Assembly (NCBI GenBank): GCA_030407005.1
Contig: JAUDYN010000004.1
Location: forward strand, 2,294,001-2,358,000
DNA from: Desarmillaria ectypa
Lineage: Eukaryota; Basidiomycota; Agaricomycetes; Agaricales; Physalacriaceae
Reading direction: 5' to 3'
DNA length: 64,000 bases
Of the stretch, positions 1 to 11,495 are shown one piece after another. How positions within the stretch are numbered: the stretch's first letter is position 1; each line of letters opens with the position of its first letter. Both the position numbers and the translations under genes were made by a program. Under the pieces are notes generated by a model, which ran no database searches, was not told the origin of the DNA, and saw only the letters and a program-made list of their open reading frames with translations.

Positions 1-2596
1 AGACCTGATCGCTGGAGGAAAAGTCATGATTTACCTCAACGATATCCTTATCTTTATGAAGTCCTTGTCTGAACACCAAGACATAGTTTGACAAGTTCTC
101 CAATGCTTTTGAGAGAACAAGCTATTCCTCAAAGCTGAGAAATGTGAGTTCAAAGTACTCAAAACCAAGTACTTAGGAGTTATCATCAGCAAAGATGCCA
201 TTCACATGGATCCAGTCAAGATCGCTGGAATAGCAGAATGGCCGACTCCAGCAAAGAAGAAAGAGTTACAATCTTTCTTAGGATTCACAAACTTCTATCA
301 CAAGTTCATATGTGACTATTCCAAGATTGTATAACCCCTTACCCAGCTAACCAGAAAGGTAGACTGGACATGGGAATCAGAACAAGAATGAGCATTTGCA
401 CAACTCAAAAAGCTGATGACAATAAATGTAGTCCTAATGATTCCCTCAGATGATGGAAAGTTCAGAGTGAAAGCTGACACTAGCAATAGAGCCATCGGCG
501 CTGTCCTAAGCCAAGAACAGAACAGCAAATGGAGGCAAGTCACCTTCATGTCAAAAGCACTAACTGTCACCAAGCACAATTATAAGATCTACAACAAGGA
601 ATTGTTAGCAATCATGCTAGCTCTAGAGGAATGGTGACATTATCTTATAGGCACCAAAGAGACCATTGAAATCTGGATGGATCACCAAAACCTCCAGTAC
701 TTCTGAAAACCACAGAAGTTGAACTGCCGACAAGCCTGGTGGGTCACTGAACTAGCCAAGTACCACTTTGTTCTTCAACACAAAGCTGAAACTGTGAACA
801 AGAAGGCTGATCTTCTCAGCAGACAAGACAATCACGATCAGGGGAAAGAAGACAATCAAGACATTGTCGTTCTGTTCCCAGAACACTTCCAGGCATTGAT
901 ACTGCCCACAGCTGAAGAACAAACCACACGTATAAGAGACACAACCTGACAAAAATCCCAATGGGACCAGGGAATTGAGAAATCCCTCAATCACGAGTGA
1001 GGAATCACACAAGAAGATGAACTCTTGTGGTACGATGGACGAATTTACATTCCCAACGACTCTATCCTATGTGGTGAGATCATTTCCCAATATCATGATC
1101 ACATCACCACCAGACATCCAGGAATCGCAAAGACCAAGGAACTCATTCTTTGTGAGTACTGGTGGCCCAAAATGAAGAAAGACGTCGAGTCCTATGTCAA
1201 GGGATGTGAAACTTGTCAATGAACAAAAAGTGACATGCAGGCCAAGGCAGTGCCTCTTCATCCTAACACTATCCCCAATACCCCATGGACACACATTTTC
1301 ATTGACATGGTCACCGGTCTCCCAGAATCTGAAGGCTTTGACGCTTTACTAGTCATTGTAGACTGGTTCTCCAAGAACATACTCCTAATTCCATGTAATG
1401 AGGAATTATCCACTGAAGGATGGGCATTGATGCTCCGCAACCATGTATACACAAAGCATGGAATGCCACAAGTGGTCATATCTGACTGAGGACCTCAATT
1501 TGTATCAGTATTCATGAAAGAACTATATCGAATGCTGAATATCATGCAAAATGCCTCAACAGCATATCACCCACAGACAGACAGACAGACAGAGAGGGTC
1601 AACCAGGAGGTCGAAAAGTACCTCCACATCTTCGTCAACCACTGACAGATGGATTGAGTAGCATGGTTACCCCTTGCAGAATTCGCTCACAATAACTGAG
1701 TTTATTTGGCTATGGGCAAGAGTCCCTTCATGGTCCTATATGGACACAATCCTCGACTCATCCCCGAGTCCATCCAAAAGACCAGCTTTGACAATCCTGC
1801 AGCTGTCGACTTCACTGAAACTATGGCCAAAGTCCATAAGGAAGTCCATGACACTTTGGAAAAAGCAGCAGTGCAAATGAAGGTGCAATATGATAAAAAA
1901 AAACAGTTACCACAAGAATATCAAATCAGTGATAAGGTCTGGCTCGATACCACCAACCTTCATCTCCCATGACCAAAGAAAAAGCTTGATGACAAACAAA
2001 CAGGACCATTCAAAATAGTCAAAAAGTCAGGAGCAGTAGCATACAAGTTGAAGCTGCCATCTCACTGGAAGATACACCCATGATTTAATGAAAAACTGTT
2101 GACTCCTTATGTCATGCCAGCATTCCCTAATCAACAACAACTGCCACCTCCTCCTCCAGACCTTGTTGATGGTCAAGAGGAATACAAAATTGAAGAAGTT
2201 TTGGATTTGCACATCCAGAAAGTATGCTCAAAGAAAGGGCAACCATCCAGAGAAGTCATGGACTATCTGGTCAAATGGAAGGGAGGGACCCGAGAACACA
2301 ATTCATGGGTCCAGGAAAACAAGATGTCAAATGCAATGGAAGTGATCGAAGAGTACCAGGCTAGCATAAACCATGCCTTATACACTCCCAAAATCATAAC
2401 CAAAAACAAGATAGTGGTCAAGATACTAGACCATGAATATTCAGACAATGGTGACATAGCATACCTCACTGAGCAAAAAGATGGATACACCAAATGGATC
2501 ATCAATCCAGATAAAGACTTATGGAAAACGTTAATTGATCAGTACTGGATCAGTCAAATCAAATCCCAACTCAAATCCCCTGAAGAAGAACCTTAG
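1..2596 (+). pseudogene. Element A: 3' part of a chromodomain Gypsy pol gene, decayed
   Basis: The plus strand encodes, in order, the end of a reverse transcriptase (YLDD box present as YLND near 34-45), RNase H (about 400-730, motif YNKELLAIMLALEEW), an integrase zinc-finger and catalytic region (about 1020-1580, ending in a TAYHPQTD-type motif) and a C-terminal chromodomain (about 2180-2350). In the chromodomain the second Trp of the usual WKGW is Gly. The 165-residue tail at 2099-2596 is the longest open stretch. The rest is broken by TGA codons that line up with CGA or TGG codons in element C, for example near 1644-1660. Chromodomain integrases belong to chromoviruses and direct insertion to heterochromatin. 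The 5' end lies outside the window. The D-to-N change in the YLDD box makes this copy inactive. Confidence 0.9.
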
Positions 2597-2615
2597 CAGT
2601 CAGGATGACTGCTTT

Positions 2616-2628
2616 AACAAGGGGGTAA
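2616..2628 (+). other. Polypurine tract of element A
   Basis: The purine-rich stretch AACAAGGGGGTAA directly abuts the first base of the LTR. The same tract is found, reverse-complemented, beside the 3' LTRs of element B (3938-3950) and element C (15336-15348). In LTR retrotransposons this RNase H-resistant tract primes plus-strand DNA synthesis. Confidence 0.75.
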
Positions 2629-3046
2629 TGTTATGATTTTTCCATTTATCTTATCTTATCCAAGTCATATCCATGACTCAGCTATCTAATCACCCAAGAA
2701 ATCCATCTCATATCAACATACTTGCTGACTATTATCCTCATTCTCATAAATGATTACCCCAGACCTCTCCCATTGGACCATGATCCTTCCAGACCATTCT
2801 ACTTCGACACCATTCTAGCATGGACCAAACCATTTCACCTATAAATAAACAACATACTTACAGTATATAAGTAGAGTAAACTACACTGTTGTACTCTATC
2901 TTTCAATTAAATTACACTTCTATACCTCTTACTTGCATACACTAAAGACCAAGCTTAAATCTCTAACTGGGTGACTGTTCGAACACATAACAGCCCAAAG
3001 AGATCAGCTTACATCCCAAGTCACATGCTTAAGCAGGGCCATAACA
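2629..3046 (+). repeat. LTR at the end of element A, 418 bp
   Basis: The LTR begins TGTTATG and ends CATAACA. It carries a TATATAA box at 2864-2870 and the predicted RNA start ATCTTTCAATTAA at 2898-2910. Its U3 sequence matches the upstream LTR of element B (11496-13277 without insert X) far better than the LTR now next to B pol (3520-3937): the block around CTATCTAATCACCCAAG is shared only by the first two. The next five bases, GCCTC, resemble the GTCTC that flanks B's upstream LTR when read on the minus strand. This LTR is therefore probably the original 3' LTR of element B, moved by inversion. Confidence 0.9.
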
Positions 3047-3519
3047 GCCTCCTATACTAGAAGAAAGGTTCTTCCAACCAAAGCATTATTTAACAGTGGT
3101 TGCACTGGCAGTTCTATCAACTAATCATATATTCTCAAACATGATCTTAACATCTGAAGAGCTGCTGCCCCCATCCTCATGTATAATGCAGATGGGACCC
3201 ATAACAAGACAGGTGATATCACTAAATTCATCAAATTGCATATGACTATTGGTGAACACACTGAATGAATCGATCTCACAGTCATGGACCTTGGTTCCAA
3301 GATGATCTATTTGGGCCATGACTGGCTAAGACACCATAATCCAGTCATCAACTGAAAAAGAAGAGCAATGATCTTTAGATGCTGTCAATGTGTCAAGAAC
3401 CCTCTTCTGCTCCCTGATACTAATGATGATAAGTGGGATGGTGAGCTGGAGGAAGAAGAAACCATACTCTTCTCATAGAGCTTTGTCCTGAGGAATGTAG
3501 ATGTGCTCATTATAGTATA
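3047..3519 (+). pseudogene. Element D: aspartic protease remnant, inverted
   Basis: Plus-strand reading gives the retropepsin core with the active site changed from DSG to NSG (NSGCTGSSIN), then the conserved LGSKMIYLGHDWL segment and a linker homologous to B and C. Two in-frame stops interrupt it. The reading frame continues exactly from the element D gag end at 13278 on the minus strand: the joined linker has the same number of residues before the DSG as in element B. The piece is thus the continuation of D, now in the opposite orientation between two inverted LTRs. Function is lost, because the catalytic Asp is replaced. Confidence 0.75.
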
Positions 3520-3937
3520 TGTTACAGCCCTGCTTAAGCATGTGACTTGAGATGTAAGCTGATCTCTTTGGGCTGTTATGCATTTGAACAGTCACCCAGT
3601 TAGAGATTTAAGCTTGGTCTTTAGTGTGTGTGAGTAAGAGGTATATGAGTGTAATTTAGTCGAAAGATAGAGTACAACAGTGTAGTTTACTCTGCTTATA
3701 TACTGTATGTATGGTATTATATTTAGATAAAATGATTTAGTCCATGCTGGAATGGTGTCGAAGTTGGATGGTCCAGAAGGATCATGGTCTAATAGAGAAT
3801 GTCTGAGGTGACAGTTGGTGAGAAATGAGGGTAATGGTCAGTGAGTAGGTTGATATGAGTCAGAAATGATGGTTTGATTAGATGGATGAGTCATGGATAT
3901 GACTCAGATAAGATAAGATAATGGAAAAATCATAACA
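3520..3937 (-). repeat. LTR adjoining element B pol, 418 bp
   Basis: On the minus strand it begins TGTTATG and ends TGTAACA. The TATA box is at 3702-3696 and the predicted RNA start ATCTTTCGACTAA at 3668-3656, 34 nt downstream. Its U3 differs clearly from the upstream LTR of B, so it probably belonged to element A before the inversion. Confidence 0.9.
3656..3702 (-). promoter_or_regulatory. LTR core promoter: TATA box and predicted RNA start
   Basis: TATATAA on the minus strand (3702-3696) is followed 34 nt later by ATCTTTCGACTAA (3668-3656). That 13-mer is the exact reverse complement of the bases immediately after the upstream LTR of B (11495-11483). The spacing suits transcription starting at or near the first A, so the RNA 5' end can pair with its own primer site. 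Confidence 0.7.
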
Positions 3938-3969
3938 TTACCCCCTTGTTAAAGCAGTCATCCCGACTG

Positions 3970-6900
3970 CTAAGGCTCTTCTTCAGGGGCATCAAACTGT
4001 GTTTTGATTTGACTGATCCAGTACTGGTCAATCAGTGTTTTCCATAGGTCTTTATCTGGATTGATAATCCATTTGGTGTATCTGTCTTTTCATTTGGCAA
4101 GATATGCTATGTTGCTCTTTTTCAAGTATTTGTGGTCTAGTATCTTGACCACTACTTTGTCCTTGGTTATGATTTTTGGAGTGTATATGGCATGGTTTAT
4201 GCTGGCCTTGTACTCTTGGATTGCTTCCATTGTATTTGTCATCTCATTTTCTTGGACCTACAAGTTGTGTTCTCTGGTCCATCCTTTTTATTTGACCAGG
4301 TAATCCATGACTTCCCTGGATGGTTGTCCCCTTTTTGAGCATACTTTTTGAGTTCATGAGTCCAAAACTTCTTTGATTTCATATTCCTCTTGACCATCAA
4401 CAAGGTCTGAAGGAGGAGGTGGTGGTTATTATTGATTGGGGAATGAAGGTGCAATGTAGGGAGTTAACAGTTTCCCATTGAATCAGGGGTGAATCTTCCA
4501 ATGAGGTGGTAGCTTTAGCTTGTATGCTGCTGCCCCTAACTTTTTGATGATTTCAAACAGTCCCATTCACTTATCATCAAGTTTTTTCTTTGGTTGTGGA
4601 AGATGAAGGTTGGCAGTATCGAGCCAGACCTTTTCACTGATTTGGTATTCCCATGGCGATTGTTTTCACTTGTCATATTGCACCTTTATTTGCACTGCTG
4701 CCTTTTCCAAAGTGTCATGTACTTCTTTATGGACTTTGGCCATTGTTTTGGTGAAGTCGACAGCTGCAGGATTCGCGAAGCTGGTTTTCTGAATTGACTC
4801 AGGGATAAGTCAAGGATTGCATCCATATAGGGCCATGAAGGGACTTTTGCCTGTGGCTGAATGAGTTCAGTTATTGTGGGCAAATTCTGCAAGGGGTAGC
4901 CATGTGACCCAGTCTATCTGTCAATGATTGACAAAGATATAGAGATATTTTTCAATCTCCTGGTTGACTCTCTCTGTCTGTCTGTCCATCTGGGGATGAT
5001 ATGCAGTCAATGCATTCTGTGTGATCTCTAGCATTCAATAAAGTTCCTTTGTGAATGCAGATATGAATTGAGGTCCTTGGTCAGATATGACCACTTGTGG
5101 CATTCCATACTTTGTGTATACATGGTTGTGAAGCATCAATGCCCATCCTTCAGTGGATAACTCCTCATTATATGAAATCAAGAGTATGGTCTTGGAGAAT
5201 CAATCTACAATAACAAGTAAGGCGTTGAAGCCTTCTGATTCTGGGAGACCAGTGATCATGTCAACTGAAATGTATGTCCAGGGAGTATCTGGGATTGCAT
5301 TAGGATGAAGAGGTGCAGCTTTGCCCTGCATATCACTCTTTGTTTGTTGGCAAGTTTCACATCCCTTGATGTAGGATTTGACATCTCTTTTCATCTTAGG
5401 CCACCATTATTTGCAAAGAATGAGTTCTTTCATTTTTGTGATTCCTGGATGTCCAGCGGTAATGTGGTCATGGTACTGTGCAATGATTTCTCCATGTGGG
5501 GAAGGGTCCTGAGGAATATAGATTCATCCATCATACTATAAGATTTCATCTTCTTGGGTAATTCCTCATTCATGGTTGAGGGATTTCTCGATCCCTTGGT
5601 CCCATTGGGTCTTTTGTTGGGTTGTGTCTCTTATATGCATGATTCATTCTTTGGTAGTGGGCAATATTAATGCTCGGAAGTGTTCTGGGGAGAGGATGAC
5701 TATGTCTTGGTTATCTTTCTTTCCTTGATTGTGATCATCTTGTCGACTGAGAAGGTCTGCCTTCTTGTTGGTGATTCCAGCTTTGTGTTGAAGAACAAAG
5801 TGGTACTCAGCCAATTCCGTGACCCATCAAGCTTGTTGGCAATTCAACTTCTGGGGTTTTCAGAAATACTGGAGGTTTTGGTGATCCGTCCAGATTTCGA
5901 TGGTTTCTTTTGCACCCATGAGGTAGTGACACCATTCTTCTAGGGCTAGCATAATAGCCAACAACTTCTTGTTGTAGATTTCATAGTTTCATTCCATGAC
6001 TGTCAGGGCTTTTGACATAAAGGCGATGGGCCTCAATTTGCTATTCTGTTCTTGGCTTAGAACAGCACCAATGGCTCCATTGCTGGCATTAGCCTCTACT
6101 CAGAATTTTCCCTCATCTGAGAGAATTGTCAAGACTATATTTGTTGTCATCAACTTTTTGAGTTGTGTGAATGCCTGTTCTTGGTCTGGTCCCCATGTCC
6201 AGTCTACCTTTCCTGTTAGCTGGGTAAGGGGTCATATGATCTTGGAGTAATCACAGATGAACTTTCAGTAGAAGTTCGTGAAGCCTAGGAAGGACTGGAG
6301 TTCCTTTTTCTTTGTTGGGATTGGCCACTCTGCCATTCCAGCAATTTTGACTGGGTCCATGTGGATGGCATCTTCACTGATGATAACTCCAAGATACTCT
6401 GTTTCGAGTACCTCAAATTCGCATTTTTCTGCTTTGAGGAACAGTTTATTTTCTTGTAAGCATTGGAGGACCTGCCAAACAATGATTCAGTGCTTGGACA
6501 GGGATTTTGTGAATATGAGAATATTGTTGAGGTAAATAGTGACTTTTTCTCTGGCAATTAAATCCTTAAAGATGTTATTCATCATCCACTGGAATGTGGC
6601 TGGTGAATTGGTAAGACCAAAGAACATGACCATAGGCTCAAAGAGTCCTTGATTGGTTTGGAAGGCTGCCTTTTCTTTGTCTCCATCTCAGATTCACATG
6701 TTGTTGTATCCCCATCAAATATCTAACTTGGAGAAATACTTTGCTCCTCGTAACTTGTCAATGAGTTCAGAGATTAAGGGAAGGGGATAGTGATTCTTGA
6801 TTATCATTTCATTCAGTTTTCTATAGTCCTGAACAGATCACAGTGAGCCATCCTTTTTCTTTATGAAGAAGAAAGGAGAGGCAAAGAGAGATTTTGATGG

Positions 6901-7640
6901 ATGGATTCATCCAGAGTCTAGGTTCTCATCAAGGAATTTGTCAAGCTGTTCTTATTTGTTTTGGTTGAGAGGATAGACTTTACAGTCTAATGCAGATTTG
7001 GCATTGGGAGTTAGCTCAATGGCATGATCCCATAGTCTTCATTTGGGTAAATCATCAAAGCTTTCTTTTGAGAAAAAATTCCTAAAGCTTTGGTACTGAG
7101 GAGGCATGAGCTTCTTAAAAGTCTGTTTTGGTTTTTCTGCATTTGTGGCTGCCACCAGTTCGTTTGCATGATGGACTGCTTGAAGGATGATTTCTTCTTG
7201 CATATCAACTGCAAGAATGCTTTTGCCTTCTTCTAGTTCTTCATTCCATCGGTCTTCTTCATCTGCATCAGGGAGTGAAAAATGGTTTTTTACACAATGA
7301 CATTGTCCAAATGTCATGGTTTCTGCCTTCCAGTTGACAAAAGGATTGTGGCATTTAAGCCAGTCATGGCCCAAATATATGGTTTTGGAGCCTAGGTCTG
7401 TGACTGCAAGGTCAATTCATTTGACATGGTCTCTGATGGTCATTCGGAGTCCCACAAATTCGGTAATATCACTGGCCTTATTATAAGTCATCTGCATTGT
7501 ATACTGGAATGGGAGAGGTGGCTTTTCATGTATCCAACTGGTGTTGTTGGATGTAGGTTCAGTTGATAGAGCTGCCTGTGCAACCACTATCTAACAATGC
7601 TCTAGTTGTCAATGTCTTCTTTCCCATGCAGAGAGAAATC
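3970..7640 (-). pseudogene. Element B pol: protease, RT, RNase H, integrase, chromodomain, decayed
   Basis: Read on the minus strand the order is protease (about 7640-7280, with LGHDWLKCHNPFVNWK near 7374), reverse transcriptase (about 6960-6250), RNase H (about 6250-5690), integrase (about 5480-4690) and chromodomain (about 4410-4240), with the stop at 3972-3970. The reverse transcriptase YLDD box reads YLNN (6534-6523), two D-to-N changes of the G-to-A type, so the enzyme is dead. Many CGA arginine codons are TGA. The layout and chromodomain place it with Tf1/sushi-like chromoviruses. Confidence 0.88.
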
Positions 7641-10600
7641 TGGATATCCACCAAGAAGTCTCGTCCTGAGCTCTTGGTTCTGCAGATATACCAGATTGGT
7701 TCAAGAAGTTTGTAGAGCTGCTTGCACACAGGACTCTCTTCAGTTCTTAAGCTCTGAACAAGCTCATCAGTTATCTCTCCAAGTCATTTGGGGTGTACCC
7801 AAGTGGAAAGAACTGCTTTGGCAACTGCCAAGTTCTTGGAACTGCGAATAGCATGCAGAGTCCAGTTGATCTCAAATGGTTTGTACCATTGGTGATCATG
7901 TGCCTCCATAGTTGGCAAGACTTCGAGTTTTGGTACCCCCTTGTTAGGCAGGATTTTGGGTTTCAGTGCTTCCTGATTAGGTAAGACTTCAGGTGTCAGA
8001 ATACTGGCTTTAGACTGGCTGACTTGCCATTGTCTGAAAGCAGTATTGTCTTCTTCATTGGGTATTTTGATGATGGTGGTGGTTCTACTGGCATGCCCCC
8101 TCTTTACCACCTGGGCACTAGCAGCTTTCCCCTGTTCTTTGGCTTTAGTTCACTCAGGAACTTGCCAGGACTCAGGAGGAGTCTGGTTTTAGCTTGAGGC
8201 ATTCAAAGTTCTACTACTACCCATCCTGGTGGAGTTGGCTGTGGTGCCAGGTGCGAATCTAATCAGCATTGCAGTCAGCTCCACCACTAGATTTCTCCCA
8301 ACTGGGCCAACTAGCATGTGGCTCCACTCCTGGCCTTGGTGAGAGGCACTCTCCTGGTCCCCTGCTGATCCTGGTGAGGCTGGTGGACTTGTTTTCCAAC
8401 TTGTTGGGAACACTGAGCTTTTCAGACTTCTGAGAGGCCTGAGGGCATCTTGCCTACTAGTCTCCATCTGCAGTTTTACCTGCATATCCAGTGAGTTCCA
8501 CTGTGCAGGCTCAGTAGACTTCATGGCAGTGCCAGCACCACCTGGCAAATTTTGCATCTCATCAGGGGCTCAGGATTTGCTGTAGATTTTCATGTCAGCT
8601 TCTTTTAGGAGGATGACGTACCTGTTCATTTTTGATTCTTGAAGGGTCTTCAGCTTTGGGGTCTGTGAAGTTATAGAAGATATATTTGTATTTGTTTGTA
8701 ATTGTCTATGATTATAATATTCAGTCTGACCCACAGAAACCAAGGACTCACCTTTCAGAGACTTGGTCAAGCAAGGGGAATCAAACCCTTGTCAACCTAC
8801 TCTTTTGCCTCTTTGATTTTGGTCATAGGTGGCACCACTTTATTAGTGGGCCCTACTGACTGAATGTCCCTCAACTTTTTTCTCTTGAAGCAATCCTTGC
8901 TCAGGTGACCTTTCTTGTCACACCTGAAGCATCTGCCCTCAGCCCTTTGCCAATCAATGTCCATGGGCTTCCCCGCCCCTCCATATGTCATCCAGCAACC
9001 AGTTCCAGCATCCTGACTGACTCCTGTATTAGCAGTTGGCTTTGGAGCCAAGGAACTTGTCACCCCACTGGCAGCTTTGCTGCTGGGGTGCTGTTGGATT
9101 TGGGGATGGGAATCCTTCTTCTGCCCATCCCAGGGTATGCCAGTGGTCTGGTTGAAGACCCACTTGCATTGGTGCTCCTTGTACATCTGAAGGATGCACT
9201 CCTTCCATTCTGGGTATGAGCATGGGATGTTGACACCCATATTCAAGATGAAGGTGGTATAGGAGGAAGGTACTCCTAGTTGTACTACCTTCACCATGGT
9301 GCTGTGCTCTGCCTCATCTGTTCAATGGCCCACTAGCTTGGCCTCTTCTTTCAGCTTCTGAAAGTAATGGGATGTGGGCTGTGCTCCCATTCGGAGATTG
9401 AACATCCATTTTTCGTGGACCTCCTTGATAGCAGGGTCTCTGAATTGATGCAAGACCATATTGACGAAGTCTGCCCAGTCTGGGTAGCAGAAGTGGGTGG
9501 TGGTCCCATCATAGGAGTCACTGACCCAGAACTTGGGTCTCTTGTAGACCCACCAATCCTTGGCAGCCCCCTCAAAATGAGAAGTCACGAATAGTACCAG
9601 GTGCGATGGCACCTGGAAGTAGTGTTAGAACACTTCAAAATAGATGATGCAATCACCTATGAAGCATTCAATATTATTGTGATCCCCCTTGAATGGGGAA
9701 GGGACCTTGACAAGAGTGGGTTTGATGCCCAGGTACAGGGCATCAGTGGTGGCATTCCCAACTGGGTTGGGGATTGGGTTGGGGGGTTCCTTGCCAGGGG
9801 GTGGTCTTGGGATTGAATATTGATCTGGCCTTGGTCCTGGGTAGCCTCTTGGTGGCTCTGAGAGTCTTCCCCTCTCTGGCTCCTTCCCCTTTTCTTGATC
9901 ATGGAGATAGTCTGTCATCATCCTCCTGGCAGACTCCTCCTTGTCGAGCTCTTTGCACATTTCTGCAATGCACTTCTCCTTCTTGGCTAGTGCAGTTTTC
10001 GTCTGCTGCTGAATTTCTTCTGCTGTGGCTGGAGTTTTTGATGCCCCTGCAGTGGTGGTTCCTGCAGAAATGGTTTCAGCTTCCATGTCTTCTCCCACAC
10101 CTGTGAAGAGAAGACTGCCACCCTGATAAGAGTGATAGCCTTGCTGTCATGTCCAACTATGTGGCAGCGAGTCAGGCAGGGGTTTTAGTCTTGCAACCGG
10201 GGTGTCCAGGGAATAGTCCAGAATTGTTTCGTATTGGGGCTAGTGGTATCCCAGCCTGCTGTAGTAACCTGTATCATAGGTAAACATATTGTATTCGGAT
10301 GCTTGGCCCCATCTATTCCTCTCTTGCAACCTCCAGTCGCCATAATTGTCATAGGGAGCATTCCAGCTCCCTCTGCTCATCTTCATCTCAGGCTCGAAGC
10401 CCTGGTAATATATCCCCAGCTGAGGGGTAGAATATATTTCGATCCCAGTTGGCATGTATCTAGGTGTGGACGATGGCATTTGAATTGAGACCCTGTATGG
10501 GGTCCCCATGGTTGAGCGCCAACCACTCATCCATGTTAGGTCTGGGTTCCCCCCAGAGGTCTCTTGATTCAATGTCCCATCATCAAATTTCCCAGGCCGC

Positions 10601-11111
10601 AGCCCTGAAGGGGCCAAATAACCTTCAATTGACCTCAGAGAGGTTGGGCCACATGTAGTCTGCCTCATTTGCATTGAATGGGTCATCAGGGGCAGTGGGA
10701 GCAGCCAGGGTCACAGCGTCGAGCTCCCCATCAGACTCATCAGAGAGTTCAATAATGGGGAGGGAGGATGTAGAATTGGTCCCTCCTTGGGGCCAGTTGT
10801 TCTCATAGGCCCAAGGCCTGTAGGGGTGGTTTCGATCCATGCCGGGATCATCAGAGTGTCAGGGTCCATTGTAGGACCCATCAGAGTCATCAGGGGAGGG
10901 GGAGTGAGAGCATGGAGGATATTCGCCAGTTGTGTGGGTGAAGGGCAGGGGTTGTGGGATGGGGATGGGGAGGGCCAGGGTACAGGGGTGGGGCATCATT
11001 GATCTCAGCCCAAATGTGCCATGCATATTCCTGGGCCAGAGAGGGGGTGGGTCATTCCATCCAGTACTAGAGTAGAACTGCCTGTGCATTGTGTATGCAG
11101 GCATTGGAGGG
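7641..11111 (-). pseudogene. Element B gag region: disordered N-part, capsid-like core, CCHC knuckle, spacer
   Basis: Read on the minus strand: a proline-rich N-terminal part containing GWNDPPP (near 11050), a helical charged segment (10100-9930), a capsid-like region (about 9760-9200, with AKDWWVYKRP and YFQKLKEEAKL), a CCHC zinc knuckle CFRCDKKGHLSKDC (about 8935-8890) and a serine- and proline-rich spacer leading to protease. The spacer has three 11-residue repeats of the EVLPNxEA type (about 7910-8010). The knuckle binds RNA in this family. Frames are broken by stops and shifts. Homologous segments in C and D confirm the order. Confidence 0.82.
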
Positions 11112-11285
11112 CCCTAGGGTCAGGGGCCTCTCATCATTGGTTGACCCCTCAGAGGAGAAGGTAATCATGAAATGGGCTCAGGGTCAGATGAGTGGTATTG
11201 CCTCTCATTCTCCCAGTTGGGTGGGGGGTAGCTCCCAGGGAAGGACATGTTCCAGGTGTTGGGGTGGGTGGGGTGGGAGTTGTGA

Positions 11286-11402
11286 TCATTGAATCTGCCT
11301 TTGGCAGAGGAGGGTTCAGATTTCTTCCTTGTATAGTAATACTGCAAGGATGGTAAAGAATGTAAGAAGGATGGCACCACTGATTGCAATGCTGAGGGAC
11401 AT
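11286..11402 (-). CDS. Short membrane-segment ORF ahead of element B gag
   Basis: Starting with ATG at 11402, 81 nt after the primer site, the frame encodes a strongly hydrophobic segment (SLSIAISGAILLTFF, then TILAVLLYK) followed by a basic tail and a TGA at 11286-11288. It has 38 codons, including one internal TGA that is CGA in element C. The same segment, at the same place, is found in C (22688-22840) and D (25611-25718). It is predicted to be a single-pass membrane peptide. It may be an independent microprotein or the former N-terminus of Gag. No known LTR-element protein was recognised. Confidence 0.5.
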
Positions 11403-11482
11403 GATTCTTTATTGTTGACAGTCTTCTTCATTAGTTATGGAGATTGCTTCTTTATGGCTAGCATTGGAAGAAGTGGAAGGTA

Positions 11483-11495
11483 ATCTTTCGACTAA
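11483..11495 (-). other. Self-complementary primer-binding site of element B
   Basis: Immediately after the last LTR base (11496) the minus strand reads TTAGTCGAAAGAT, the perfect reverse complement of the predicted RNA 5' end (3668-3656). It was not recognised as matching a tRNA 3' end. The arrangement is that of Tf1 and sushi elements, where the folded RNA 5' end primes reverse transcription. Confidence 0.72.

Noticed and set aside
1572..1595. GACA microsatellite in element A
   Set aside because: Its protein frame is the ordinary integrase HPQTD motif region. It is only a few units long.
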